Shown piece after piece: positions 27,081-35,509 of a DNA stretch of 64,000 bases (position 1 is its first letter; every line of letters begins with the position of its first letter). Below the pieces are notes generated by a model that saw only the letters and a list, made by a program, of their open reading frames with translations, did not search any database and was not told the DNA's origin. This DNA comes from Paraburkholderia phenazinium (GTDB lineage: Bacteria > Pseudomonadota > Gammaproteobacteria > Burkholderiales > Burkholderiaceae), in contig NZ_FNCJ01000001.1 of assembly GCF_900100735.1 (NCBI RefSeq), positions 654,437-718,436 on the forward strand, given 5' to 3'. The translations under genes and the position numbers were made by a program.

Positions 27081-28087
27081 CTCCCGAAAACCCTCACCTT
27101 TACTCTAACCGAACCCGCGAAAACACATGGCCCAGGCAGAATTGCATAGGAATAGAGCAACAAAACACTCCCGAAAAGCCTCACCTTTGGTCCGAATCGA
27201 CTCATCACGGATCGCCCGCAGCACAGCCCCATCTACCTCCCGAAAACCCTCACCCATCCTCTAAACCATTAAAATCAATAATAATTTCATGCACTTACAG
27301 AAAACATGTTGTGTATCGCTTCAACTAAAGGGGTCCTGAAAAGCCTCACCTTAAGGAGCGTCTCAAGCGGCTACGAGTCAAATCGCTCCCACGCCACATC
27401 CCCCCGAAAAACCTCACCATTGAAAATTCAGCCTCGTTGAATTTGATCTCACCAATCAAGCTCAGTAGGGCATTTCCCGTAAGTAACCGCCAACTTTCTC
27501 CCGAAAAACCTCACCTTAGGCGGTTTTCACCGTCCAATCGGCTCCTGAAAACCCTCACCTTTAGCGCGAACGGTGCGGTTTTGTATCCTCCGAGAAGCTC
27601 CTCGGCACACGTCCCGAATAAGCTCACCTTTGCCGGCAATGCTGCGAATCCAGGTCGATTCCGCACCTCAACTCTTCTTAGTGCCCCCGTCAGGCTCCCG
27701 GAAAACCTCACCTTAGGGGCTCAGTGCCCAAAATTCGGGCATAAATTCATCCCGCTCCCCGAAAAGCCTCACCTTCTCTGCGCGTTTTCTCCCGCGTTGC
27801 CTCACCAAAGGCTTTCGGCGCCCCAAATTTGCGCCAAAAAGTGGGGTTAGAATGCCTCCCGAAAGCTCTCACCGCACCAACCTGGCGAGATCCAGGTAGT
27901 TTTTACGTCCAGCCGGGCTGCAAGGCCCGTCTGGTCCCGCAAAACCTCACCTTTGCTAAATCGCCATTTTGTAAGCGGCTCCTGAACCCGCTCACTCAGT
28001 GTCCCGCAGGCCCTCACCACGGTCCCTGAACCTCATCACTCGACTATCCCGCAAGCCCTCACCAGCTCTCCCGTAAAGCTTCACCTG
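27081..28087 (+). repeat. Iteron array of about 19 copies
   Basis: An 18-bp core, CTCCYGRAAANCCTCACC, usually followed by TTT, recurs in one orientation. Good copies start at 27081, 27169, 27238, 27333, 27401, 27498, 27542, 27611, 27695 and 27756. Weaker ones start at 27789, 27856, 27934, 27979, 28001, 28022, 28046 and 28068. Spacing is irregular in the left half (44-95 bp) and close to 22 bp at the right end. These are the expected binding sites of the rep initiator. Confidence 0.92.
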
Positions 28088-28474
28088 ACTTCGCTGAAAC
28101 CCTTGCCTGGTAAGGATCTGCCGTGGCGTTAACGTTTTTAACAAGGGTTCAAGGGTGTTTACTTTTATTACTCTCAAGAATTTCATCCCCCGTGTGTCCT
28201 TCGGACAGCCCTGTCCTCACCCCATGCCCCCAATTCCGCTTCGTGAAACAGTCCTGTCACGCCCAAAAAACCAAAAAACCCGTTTCTTTCCAAAGGCTTA
28301 TTGACTATTCTTCGTTTTGTTTCACGGAAAATCCGCTGCAGGTAAGTCCCATGCGCCTCACAGTGACTTCAACCCCCACCGATCACCAAGAAAACCACCT
28401 GCCCCTATAAAGGTGTAGCAAACGATACGTAAATTGTTATGATTCATCGAATCCTAGCGATACACGAGGTGTAA

Positions 28475-29680
28475 ATGAATCTGGATGAGGAACGGCAGGC
28501 GATCCGGCAGGAGCTCGAATCGATGCGTGAAAGCGGCGCCCGCCGCCAGGACTTGTCCCTGCATGCATGCAAGCGTCTTTTCTTCGATCTTGGCATTCGG
28601 CCATCCATGGCTACGGTCCGCGATCTGACCCAAACCGGCAGCGCCAGCGACATTCCGAAAGACATCGATAGCTTCTGGGAACGGATCCGTACCGCTTCGC
28701 GGATCCGTGTCGGCGCAGGCAGCATCCCAAAAATTCTTGAAGACCGTGCCGGTGAACTCCTCGGTGCGTTATTCGAGGAGGCCATCGCCCACGCGCGAAC
28801 AACCTTGGACGGCGAGCGCGCAGATATCCAGACCCAGATCGAGGCAGCGGAGCGGGATGCGCGCGAGGCAGAAATTCGCCGGGAGGCTTCGGAAGAAGCG
28901 ATTCGCCGCAGCGACGCGCGAGCCGATGCAGCATGGGAACGCGTTCGAGCGCTTGAAGCGGAATTGGCAATGGCGAATTCACACGGCACGGCCCACCAGG
29001 ACAGTCTGCAGGCAAGTGTGCGCCGGCTTGACGCGGAAAATGAAACGCTGCGCAAGCGTCTCGAAACCGAGCAATCCACCAACGCGGCTTTGCGCGATCG
29101 GATCGACGCGTTGCATCTCGATTTGCGCCACAGCACCGAGCACTATGCGCAGCAGATCAAAGACGCAGTCGCGGAAGCTGAACGACGCGTCAAACCCATG
29201 CTGGTCGAGCTCGACTCGTTGCGCAGCATGGCGGCGACTTATCAATCCGGCGTGCGCGATGCCAGTCGCAAGGAATTTGAGTTCATCCAGCAAATCGCGG
29301 CGGCCAAGGCTCGCGGCGATCGGTTGGATGCACAACTGCGCGAACAATCCGACGAACTCGATGCCCTCAGCAAGGAAATGGCAACCTTGCGCTCGCAACA
29401 GGGTGTGGATCCGGCAGTCGCGGACCTGCTATGCGCACTCGCAAGTTCCGGCCGCCTGAGTGATGCCGAAATGGCGACGATCGGCACCGTTGCAGACGGT
29501 CACGTGGCGCTGCCGTTGCGGTGTCCAAAATGTGAGGAAGGTGAACCCGAACTCTCTGAGGTCGATCACCGCTACGAACTCCAATGTCCGGAGTGCGAGC
29601 ACTCCTCCGGACTGGGGAATTCCCGTCTGGAGGCGGTGACACGGTTTCTGTCGCTCCGACCGGTGACGTCGAAGGCATAG
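28475..29680 (+). CDS. KfrA-like coiled-coil DNA-binding protein with a C-terminal zinc ribbon
   Basis: A 401-residue protein. The N-terminus (about 10-115) resembles the KfrA_N DNA-binding domain of plasmid replication regions (ATVRDLTQTGS, WERIRTASRI). Residues about 120-310 form a long alpha-helical coiled coil. The C-terminus carries two Cys pairs, CPKC (350-353) and CPEC (371-374), a zinc ribbon not typical of plasmid KfrA. KfrA proteins form filaments and support plasmid maintenance. It is divergent from the rep gene and separated from it by the iteron array, so it is part of the maintenance module. Two inverted iterons follow its stop. Confidence 0.82.
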   Translation: MNLDEERQAIRQELESMRESGARRQDLSLHACKRLFFDLGIRPSMATVRDLTQTGSASDIPKDIDSFWERIRTASRIRVGAGSIPKILEDRAGELLGALFEEAIAHARTTLDGERADIQTQIEAAERDAREAEIRREASEEAIRRSDARADAAWERVRALEAELAMANSHGTAHQDSLQASVRRLDAENETLRKRLETEQSTNAALRDRIDALHLDLRHSTEHYAQQIKDAVAEAERRVKPMLVELDSLRSMAATYQSGVRDASRKEFEFIQQIAAAKARGDRLDAQLREQSDELDALSKEMATLRSQQGVDPAVADLLCALASSGRLSDAEMATIGTVADGHVALPLRCPKCEEGEPELSEVDHRYELQCPECEHSSGLGNSRLEAVTRFLSLRPVTSKA

Positions 29681-29726
29681 ACGGAACTCACCGACTTCGC
29701 CGCCATGCAACAAAAACGCAGCGAAA

Positions 29727-29768
29727 GGTGAGCGAATTCGGGACCGAAAAGGTGAGGCTTTTCAGGAA
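29727..29768 (-). repeat. Two iteron copies in reverse orientation
   Basis: GGTGAGCGAATTCGGGAC (29727-29744) and GGTGAGGCTTTTCAGGAA (29751-29768) are, on the minus strand, copies of the origin iteron, 24 bp apart. They fill the gap between the kfrA-like gene and the recombinase-like gene. Confidence 0.85.
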
Positions 29769-29781
29769 AGTTCTCGCACGC

Positions 29782-30843
29782 TTACTTGGCTGGAGGCCCG
29801 TCAGACGGCGCGGCTTCTTCCGCGCCATTGTCAGATTGCGGTGCGTCAGACGTCAGGATTTTTTGCTGGTCCGACCAGCTTTTCCAGGCGCGGTGCAGCC
29901 GGTTAGCGGAAACCGACTGCATAAAGCCGAGCCACTGTCCGACCAGATCCGCCGCGACCCCCGTTTCGAACAGGTCGGCGGCGAACGTGTTGCGCAGGGT
30001 TTGAGGGCTCGCACGCGACTCACGCGATTCAGCGAAACCCGCGGCTTCGATCAGCGCATCGACGGAACGCAGCATCGTGGCTTTATGCATTGGCCGACCG
30101 GAGGGCGATGCCGGAAACACGAGATTGCCGGCTAGTTCCGAGAGCCGCCGTTCCGCAAGCCATGCGTCCAACGCCGCCACGGCGAAGGGCGCAAGCCGCG
30201 TGCGGCGGATCAATGCCGGGTTCGGCGAGTCGATCGTCACCCACGGTGAACCCGGTGACACGCAACTAACCGTTAGCGATCGAGCCTCGCCCGTCTTCAA
30301 TCCCCCGCCGAGAAACACGGCGATCAATGCGCGGTCGCGGCGTTCGCGCCAGCGCTGTGCCGCAGAGAGTTGGCTAAAGGGCGAGAACAGATGAGCAACC
30401 AGCAGCGCCCGCTCTTGCGGGGTCAGAAATCCAGTTGGTTCGTTATCCCGAGCATTGCGCCAGGCGGCTTCGCCGTCCTGGGCGATAAAGCGTGCCGGGT
30501 TGGTCGAGGCCAGTTCGATTTCCCGAACGTGGTCGAGCACGCGCTCGATCAGCCGTAAATAACGAACCCGCTGCGGTTTTCGAATCGCTAGCCCGGCGAC
30601 GAAGTCGGCGATCGTGCGGGTGTCGACGGTCATGAGGGTTGTGTGCCTGAGCGCCATCCAGTCGAGAAAGAGTCCCCACTGCGCTTGATACACCTCGGCC
30701 GATGAGCGGCGAAAGTGTTGCTTCGAGAGCCAGGCGTCGAAAGCGATGCGCGGATCGCGGCGCCAGTCCTCACGTTCCTGATCGAACAGATCCGAGGCAG
30801 GGATGCCTCGGTCGGCGGAGCCGGGCGAGTGGGGAGAGACCAT
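29782..30843 (-). CDS. Tyrosine-recombinase-fold protein lacking the catalytic residues
   Basis: A 353-residue protein with an N-terminal SAM-like core-binding domain (about 33-115) and a C-terminal phage-integrase domain (about 140-325). Aligned by eye to XerD, the motif GGGLKTGEARSL has Lys 183 where the first catalytic Arg should be. In SPQTLRNTFA, Gln 281 replaces His while Arg 284 is kept. LGFMQS has Phe 307 instead of His, and the Tyr nucleophile position is Leu 316. It therefore probably binds DNA without cutting it. The start at 30843 is the first Met of the conserved part. It lies beside the origin and downstream of a LexA-controlled gene. Confidence 0.85.
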   Translation of the reverse strand: MVSPHSPGSADRGIPASDLFDQEREDWRRDPRIAFDAWLSKQHFRRSSAEVYQAQWGLFLDWMALRHTTLMTVDTRTIADFVAGLAIRKPQRVRYLRLIERVLDHVREIELASTNPARFIAQDGEAAWRNARDNEPTGFLTPQERALLVAHLFSPFSQLSAAQRWRERRDRALIAVFLGGGLKTGEARSLTVSCVSPGSPWVTIDSPNPALIRRTRLAPFAVAALDAWLAERRLSELAGNLVFPASPSGRPMHKATMLRSVDALIEAAGFAESRESRASPQTLRNTFAADLFETGVAADLVGQWLGFMQSVSANRLHRAWKSWSDQQKILTSDAPQSDNGAEEAAPSDGPPAK

Positions 30844-30897
30844 AGCCTGTTTTACCGTTAGTTGCGTATTATTATAGGTCAGATGTCTCCTGTCGAT

Positions 30898-30925
30898 CGG
30901 AGTAAGCGCTTTAGCGCTTACTCCG
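30898..30925. repeat. REP-like palindromic element, copy 1
   Basis: A perfect 13-bp inverted repeat around TT (CGGAGTAAGCGCT / AGCGCTTACTCCG), followed by GTCCCATGCAA. A near-identical element lies at 45719-45748, including the flank. It sits in the 166-bp gap between the recombinase-like gene and the SOS-box gene. Confidence 0.85.
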
Positions 30926-31009
30926 GTCCCATGCAAAATCGTTGTTGTCTGGGAATCAACATGATCTGCCGAGTCGGCCGAGCGATCCGGCAGCATCAGC
31001 GGGCAGCGC

Positions 31010-31408
31010 TCAGCCGCCCCAGGCGCGAGAGCGCCGAACCGTGTCTTGCGCCGGCACAGCCCGCGCCGCGTTGCGATGCGCTTCTTCGTACACGGAAACC
31101 GCGAAGGCGAACACCGCGGGCAACGCGTTGGACGCGCCGAAATCCACCGGATCATCGGTCTCTGGATAAGGGAGCGCGGAAGGCCGCTGGAACAGGCCGA
31201 GCATCAATGCGTCGTGCCGGCTGGCGAAACCGAGGTCGGTGAGGGCTTCTGCCTCGATAGCGTGCAGTAGCCGCCAGGTTAGCGGAACTTGTTGCACGAT
31301 GTAGCGCGCAGCAATGCTGCGGACGATGTGTTCGAGATCGCGCGCCGCGGTCTGGAAGCGCAGCGCAGCCAGGCCGTGGTCGGCGTGGTGGGTTGTCAGT
31401 TCGTTCAT
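31010..31408 (-). CDS. Hypothetical protein, about 132 residues, under a LexA box
   Basis: A mostly helical, soluble protein with no recognised domain. The middle contains LTWRLLHAIEAEALTDLGFASRHD and an Ala-rich segment follows. The ATG at 31408 has GGAG 7 bp upstream. A LexA-type operator sits in its promoter, so it should be induced by DNA damage. The recombinase-like gene follows on the same strand after 166 bp that include a REP-like palindrome, so co-transcription is possible. I do not recognise the protein, and it does not look like SulA or ImuA. Confidence 0.72.
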   Translation of the reverse strand: MNELTTHHADHGLAALRFQTAARDLEHIVRSIAARYIVQQVPLTWRLLHAIEAEALTDLGFASRHDALMLGLFQRPSALPYPETDDPVDFGASNALPAVFAFAVSVYEEAHRNAARAVPAQDTVRRSRAWGG

Positions 31409-31427
31409 TTCGGCTCCGGTCAATCTG

Positions 31428-31456
31428 CGTATACTGTACAAACATACAGTACTCAA
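31428..31456 (-). promoter_or_regulatory. Promoter with embedded LexA (SOS) box
   Basis: TACTGTACAAACATACAGTA (31432-31451) fits the LexA consensus TACTGT-N8-ACAGTA exactly at the conserved ends. On the minus strand, TTGAGT (31451-31456) and TATACG (31428-31433) are spaced 17 bp, so the box fills the spacer, an ideal place for repression. The start codon is about 20 bp downstream. Confidence 0.88.
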
Positions 31457-31538
31457 ATCAACCTCGGCCGGATGGCCTAGTCTCCAAGCCCGCGTCCTTA
31501 TCCCGGGTGCATACGGGCACGCTCGGTGTCCCTGGCAC

Positions 31539-32153
31539 TCAGCCGTGAATCACTACGAGCAGGGCTTTCGCTTCGCTTTTGCCGGCATTGCGAATGGCGT
31601 GCGGTTCATCGGCGACATAACGTGCCGTGTCCGCGGCCTTCAGGCGTTTGGTGGTGCCCGCCGCCTCGATCTCGACCGAGCCGTTCAGCACAGTCAAATG
31701 TTCGCGCGTGCCCGGTTCGTGTGCGTTCGAGACGAGCGCCCCGCCCGCCTGCAGCGTCAACTCGTACCACTCGAACTTGCCTGCCAGTTCAATCGGCCCC
31801 CACACGCGCAACTGATATTTGGCGTCGTGACCGCTGAGCGTCGGAATCTCGTGCGGTCCGGACACGGCGATGGCTTCCGGCGCTTTCTGCTGTGCGAACA
31901 GCGAATCCAGACTGACACCTAGCGCATTGGTGAGCCGCCAGGCGACCGCAATGGTCGGATTGGCCTTGTCTCGCTCGATTTCCGACAGCATCGACTTCGA
32001 CACGCCCGCCGCGCGCGACAGGTCGTCGAGCGTCATGCGGCGCTCGCTGCGCAGCCGCTGGATCTGTTCGCCCACGCGCGGCGGCGCCGCCACGGTTTGG
32101 GCTAAAGTGGGTGCAGCGCTGGGTGCTGCGCGCCGGGTTCCCGAACTTGCCAT
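31539..32153 (-). CDS. XRE-family regulator with cupin sensor domain
   Basis: A 204-residue regulator: helix-turn-helix of the Cro/C1 type (about 27-82, LDDLSRAAGVSKSMLSEIER) followed by a cupin_2 domain (about 120-200, EPGTREHLTVLNGSVEIEA). This architecture is common for regulators that sense a small carboxylate or amine and control the adjacent catabolic genes. It is transcribed divergently from kbl-tdh, and the shared intergenic region contains several palindromes. It is probably the regulator of threonine breakdown here. Confidence 0.9.
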   Translation of the reverse strand: MASSGTRRAAPSAAPTLAQTVAAPPRVGEQIQRLRSERRMTLDDLSRAAGVSKSMLSEIERDKANPTIAVAWRLTNALGVSLDSLFAQQKAPEAIAVSGPHEIPTLSGHDAKYQLRVWGPIELAGKFEWYELTLQAGGALVSNAHEPGTREHLTVLNGSVEIEAAGTTKRLKAADTARYVADEPHAIRNAGKSEAKALLVVIHG

Positions 32154-32186
32154 TTTCTGACCTATCGTTTAGAGTTGTTCGACATA

Positions 32187-32221
32187 CCGAACCTAAGTTC
32201 GGAAAATCGAAATTTTTCGAT
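32187..32221. promoter_or_regulatory. Palindromic operators between the XRE regulator and kbl
   Basis: Two perfect inverted repeats, CCGAAC-CTAA-GTTCGG (32187-32202) and ATCGAAA-TT-TTTCGAT (32206-32221), lie in the divergent promoter region. They are candidate sites for the XRE-cupin protein. Confidence 0.65.
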
Positions 32222-32303
32222 AAAACCGATATCCGACTATAGCAGGCCGTCATCGCGCCGAACATTGCGGCCGCGCGGTCTACCCTCTCCAGGAGACTGA
32301 TGT

Positions 32304-33503
32304 ATGCGTGAACCCTACCTCGCTCATCTGCGCAGCACGCTCGAGCAGATCCGCGCCGACGGCTTCTACAAGACTGAACGCGTGATCGCGAGCCCGCAAT
32401 CGGCTGACGTACGGCTCGCCGACGGCACGGACGTCCTGAACTTCTGCGCCAACAACTATCTGGGCCTCGCCGACGACGCCCGCCTGATCGCCGCCGCCAA
32501 AGACGGACTCGATCGCGACGGTTTCGGCATGGCCTCGGTGCGCTTTATCTGCGGCACCCAGACCGTGCACAAGGAACTGGAACAGGCGCTCGCCGCATTT
32601 CTGCAAACCGACGACTGTATTCTGTACTCGAGCTGTTTCGATGCGAACGGCGGCCTGTTCGAAACGCTGCTCGACGAATCCGACGCCATCATCAGCGACG
32701 AACTGAATCACGCCAGCATTATCGACGGCGTGCGGCTCTCGAAGGCCAAGCGCTTTCGCTACAAGAACAACGACCTGGCCGACCTCGAAGCCAAGCTGAA
32801 AGAGGCCGACGCCGCCGGCGCGCGCTTCAAGCTGATCGCCACGGACGGCGTGTTCTCGATGGACGGCATCATCGCCGACCTCGCCGGCATCTGCGATCTG
32901 GCCGACCGTTACGGCGCGCTCGTGATGGTGGACGATTCGCACGCAGTCGGCTTCATCGGCGAACACGGCCGCGGCACGCCGGAACATTGTGGCGTGCTGT
33001 CGCGCGTCGACATCATCACCGGCACGCTGGGCAAGGCCTTGGGCGGCGCATCGGGCGGCTACGTGGCGGCGCGCAAGGAAATCGTCGAACTGCTGCGGCA
33101 ACGCTCGCGTCCGTACCTATTCTCCAACACGCTCACGCCGAGCATCGCGGCGGCCTCGCTCAAAGTACTCGAACTGCTCGCCAGCACGGAGGGCGCGGAA
33201 CTGCGCGCACGCGTGCGCGAGAACGGCGCGCATTTCCGCAGCAAGATGAGCGCGCTCGGCTTCACGCTGGTACCGGGCGAACACCCGATCATCCCCGTGA
33301 TGCTCGGCGACGCGCAACTTGCTTCACGCATGGCGGACGCGCTGCTGAAGGAAGGCGTCTACGTGATCGGCTTCTCGTTCCCGGTTGTGCCGAAGGGCCG
33401 CGCACGCATTCGCACGCAGATGAGCGCGGCGCATACGTCCGAACAGATCGACCGCGCCGTGGACGCATTTGCGCGCGTCGGCCGTTCGCTCGGCATTATC
33501 TAA
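32304..33503 (+). CDS. kbl: Glycine C-acetyltransferase (2-amino-3-ketobutyrate CoA ligase)
   Basis: A 399-residue PLP enzyme of the alpha-oxoamine synthase family (E. coli Kbl is 398). The PLP lysine lies in [14 protein letters not shown] (Lys about 245), and the upstream [19 protein letters not shown] segment binds the cofactor. It splits 2-amino-3-ketobutyrate with CoA into glycine and acetyl-CoA, the second step of threonine degradation. AGGAGA lies 7 bp before the ATG. It is co-transcribed with tdh, 13 bp downstream. Confidence 0.97.
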   Translation: MREPYLAHLRSTLEQIRADGFYKTERVIASPQSADVRLADGTDVLNFCANNYLGLADDARLIAAAKDGLDRDGFGMASVRFICGTQTVHKELEQALAAFLQTDDCILYSSCFDANGGLFETLLDESDAIISDELNHASIIDGVRLSKAKRFRYKNNDLADLEAKLKEADAAGARFKLIATDGVFSMDGIIADLAGICDLADRYGALVMVDDSHAVGFIGEHGRGTPEHCGVLSRVDIITGTLGKALGGASGGYVAARKEIVELLRQRSRPYLFSNTLTPSIAAASLKVLELLASTEGAELRARVRENGAHFRSKMSALGFTLVPGEHPIIPVMLGDAQLASRMADALLKEGVYVIGFSFPVVPKGRARIRTQMSAAHTSEQIDRAVDAFARVGRSLGII

Positions 33504-33516
33504 CCCGGAGGCGCAC

Positions 33517-34545
33517 ATGAAAGCACTCGCAAAACTCGAACGCGCCCCGGGCCTGACGCTCACGGACGTACCGAAACCCGAAGTCGGCCATAACGACGTG
33601 ATGATCCGCATCAAGCGTACGGCGATCTGCGGCACGGATATCCACATCTGGAAGTGGGACGACTGGGCGCAGAAGACGATTCCTGTGCCGATGCACGTGG
33701 GTCACGAATACGTCGGCGAGATCGTCGAAATGGGCCAGGAAGTGCGCGGCTTTGCAATCGGCGATCGCGTGTCGGGCGAAGGCCATATCACCTGCGGTTT
33801 CTGTCGCAACTGTCGCGCGGGGCGCCGGCATCTGTGCCGCAATACTGTTGGCGTGGGTGTCAATCGTGAAGGCGCGTTCGCGGAGTATCTGGTGATTCCG
33901 GCGTTCAACGCCTTCAAGATTCCGCCTGAAATCTCCGACGATCTCGCCGCGATCTTCGATCCGTTTGGCAACGCGACGCATACCGCGCTGTCGTTCAACC
34001 TGGTCGGCGAGGACGTGTTGATTACCGGCGCCGGGCCGATCGGCATCATGGCGGTGGCGATTGCGAAGCACGTTGGCGCACGCAACGTCGTGATTACGGA
34101 TGTCAATGACTACCGGCTCGAACTTGCCCGCAAGATGGGCGCGACGCGCGCCGTGAATGTTTCGCGCGAATCGCTGCGCGACGTGATGGCCGATCTGCAC
34201 ATGACGGAAGGCTTCGATGTGGGCCTGGAAATGTCCGGCGTGCCGAGCGCGTTCACCAGCATGCTAGAAGCGATGAATCACGGTGGCAAGGTTGCGCTGC
34301 TCGGCATTCCGCCGGCGCAGACCGCAATCGACTGGAACCAGGTGATCTTCAAGGGTCTGGAAATCAAGGGCATTTATGGCCGCGAGATGTTCGAGACCTG
34401 GTACAAGATGGTGGCGATGCTGCAAAGCGGCCTGGACCTGTCGCCGATCCTCACGCACCACTTCCCTGTCGATGATTATCAAAAAGCGTTTGCCACCATG
34501 CTCTCGGGCGAAAGCGGCAAGGTGATTCTCGACTGGACGGCCTGA
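33517..34545 (+). CDS. tdh: L-threonine 3-dehydrogenase
   Basis: A 342-residue zinc-dependent medium-chain dehydrogenase. Catalytic-zinc residues lie in [12 protein letters not shown] (Cys about 38) and VGHEYVGE (His/Glu about 63-64). The structural-zinc lobe [15 protein letters not shown] has four Cys. An NAD-binding [15 protein letters not shown] follows at about residue 168. It oxidises threonine to 2-amino-3-ketobutyrate, which Kbl then cleaves. CCGGAGG precedes the ATG at 33517; the longer frame to 33469 is inside kbl and is rejected. Confidence 0.97.
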   Translation: MKALAKLERAPGLTLTDVPKPEVGHNDVMIRIKRTAICGTDIHIWKWDDWAQKTIPVPMHVGHEYVGEIVEMGQEVRGFAIGDRVSGEGHITCGFCRNCRAGRRHLCRNTVGVGVNREGAFAEYLVIPAFNAFKIPPEISDDLAAIFDPFGNATHTALSFNLVGEDVLITGAGPIGIMAVAIAKHVGARNVVITDVNDYRLELARKMGATRAVNVSRESLRDVMADLHMTEGFDVGLEMSGVPSAFTSMLEAMNHGGKVALLGIPPAQTAIDWNQVIFKGLEIKGIYGREMFETWYKMVAMLQSGLDLSPILTHHFPVDDYQKAFATMLSGESGKVILDWTA

Positions 34546-34574
34546 GTCTGAGCCTGGGCCAGATTCATTCGCCT

Positions 34575-34612
34575 GGAAGCTGACCGGCAAGCTGCGTTGC
34601 CGTCACGCTTCC
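34575..34612. terminator. Hairpin between convergent tdh and the YceI gene
   Basis: An imperfect stem (GGAAGC-TGACCGGCAA with TTGCCGTCACGCTTCC) around a 6-nt loop lies between the two convergent genes. There is no clear T-run, so termination is suggested by position only. Confidence 0.45.
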
Positions 34613-34673
34613 GGGCTTCCTTCCCTCCTCCCACCAACTGTGTCCGACGAGCGCGAAAGCCCAAGCGCGCCGC

Positions 34674-35324
34674 TTACGTGCCTGCGAGCGGCCGGTCGAA
34701 CTCCGCCTGAATCCGCACGTGGACGTCGTCGCCCACCGCCGGATACCACGTCCCCAATCCGAACTTCGAACGGCTGAAACTGCCCTCGGCGGAAAAGCCG
34801 AGCGTGTTCTGTTTGGTCAGCGGGTCGGGGCCGAAGCCGTTGAACACCACATTGAGCGTAACCGGTTCGGTCGCACCGCGAATCGTCAGATTGCCGGTGA
34901 GCTTGCCGCGTGCCTCGCCGGTGCGCTCAAACCCCGTGCTGACAAAGCGGATCTGCGGATACTGCGCCACGTCGAACATGTTGTCCCCTTTGACCAGCTT
35001 GTCGAGCAAGGGCACGTTGGTATCCACGCTCGCGGCGTCGATGGCCACCGCAACCGAACTCTTGTCGAGGCCGCCCGCGTTCCAGTCAAGCTGTGCAGTG
35101 GCGCGGTCGAAGCGCATGGTAAAGCGCGAATACTTCAGATGGTCGACGTCGAACGTGATGCTCCAATGATGCGCATCGAGCATGTACTGCCCCACTGGCA
35201 CGCTTGCTTCGGTTTGCGTCACCGAGTGCGTGACGACCTGCAGCGGTGTACAGGCCGCTACAACAGCCACTGCCACCATCGACAACGCGCGCGCCATGAT
35301 TGCGCGGACAGCGTAGTGCTTCAT
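34674..35324 (-). CDS. YceI-family lipid-binding periplasmic protein (probable lipoprotein)
   Basis: A 216-residue protein with a signal sequence ending VAAC (lipobox-like, Cys about 25) and a YceI beta-barrel domain (about 45-210: YMLDAHHWSITFDVDHLKYS, TGNLTIRGATEPVTLNVVF, GFSAEGSFSRSKFG). YceI proteins bind polyisoprenoid-like lipids such as ubiquinone in the periplasm. The ATG at 35324 has GGGGAG 8 bp upstream; the longer frame to 35429 is rejected. It is monocistronic and faces tdh. Confidence 0.9.
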   Translation of the reverse strand: MKHYAVRAIMARALSMVAVAVVAACTPLQVVTHSVTQTEASVPVGQYMLDAHHWSITFDVDHLKYSRFTMRFDRATAQLDWNAGGLDKSSVAVAIDAASVDTNVPLLDKLVKGDNMFDVAQYPQIRFVSTGFERTGEARGKLTGNLTIRGATEPVTLNVVFNGFGPDPLTKQNTLGFSAEGSFSRSKFGLGTWYPAVGDDVHVRIQAEFDRPLAGT

Positions 35325-35474
35325 TGCTTTGCTCCCCTGATTGGCTCCACTCCACGATAACGCAAGCAGCACACCCGCGCCAAAACGTTCATCGGGCTGT
35401 TCGCGCGGCCACGCTCTGCGCGTCTTCAAGTTAACGCCGTAGGCAGCGGGAAAATTCCATCGGGCGAATTTTTC

Positions 35475-35503
35475 TTGACGAAGGAGAATGATCGTTCTAC
35501 TCT
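35475..35503 (+). promoter_or_regulatory. TetR-gene promoter with palindromic operator; probable leaderless start
   Basis: TTGACG (35475-35480) and TACTCT (35498-35503) are 17 bp apart, and the near-palindrome AGAATGATCGTTCT (35485-35498) fills the spacer. The -10 ends only 6 bp before the start codon, so transcription should begin at or next to the ATG, and there is no ribosome site. Confidence 0.7.
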
Positions 35504-35509
35504 TCGGTC

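Larger units (their letters stand above)
26170..28474. other. Replication origin region of the replicon
   Basis: A gene-free 2.3-kb stretch between the rep gene and the divergent kfrA-like gene. It holds about 20 iteron copies (densest 27081-28087), two upstream copies at 26288 and 26401, and a short AT-rich stretch at 27262-27310 that may be an unwinding element. Part of it, 26430-27060, has no recognisable structure. No canonical DnaA box stands out. Short open frames here are chance. Confidence 0.85.

Noticed and set aside
27081..28087. CRISPR array
   Set aside because: Repeats are degenerate and irregularly spaced, spacers vary widely in length, and no cas genes are present; iterons beside a rep gene explain them.
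29782..30843. Integrase of a mobile element or prophage
   Set aside because: Active-site residues are missing, and no attachment repeats, tRNA or phage genes are nearby.
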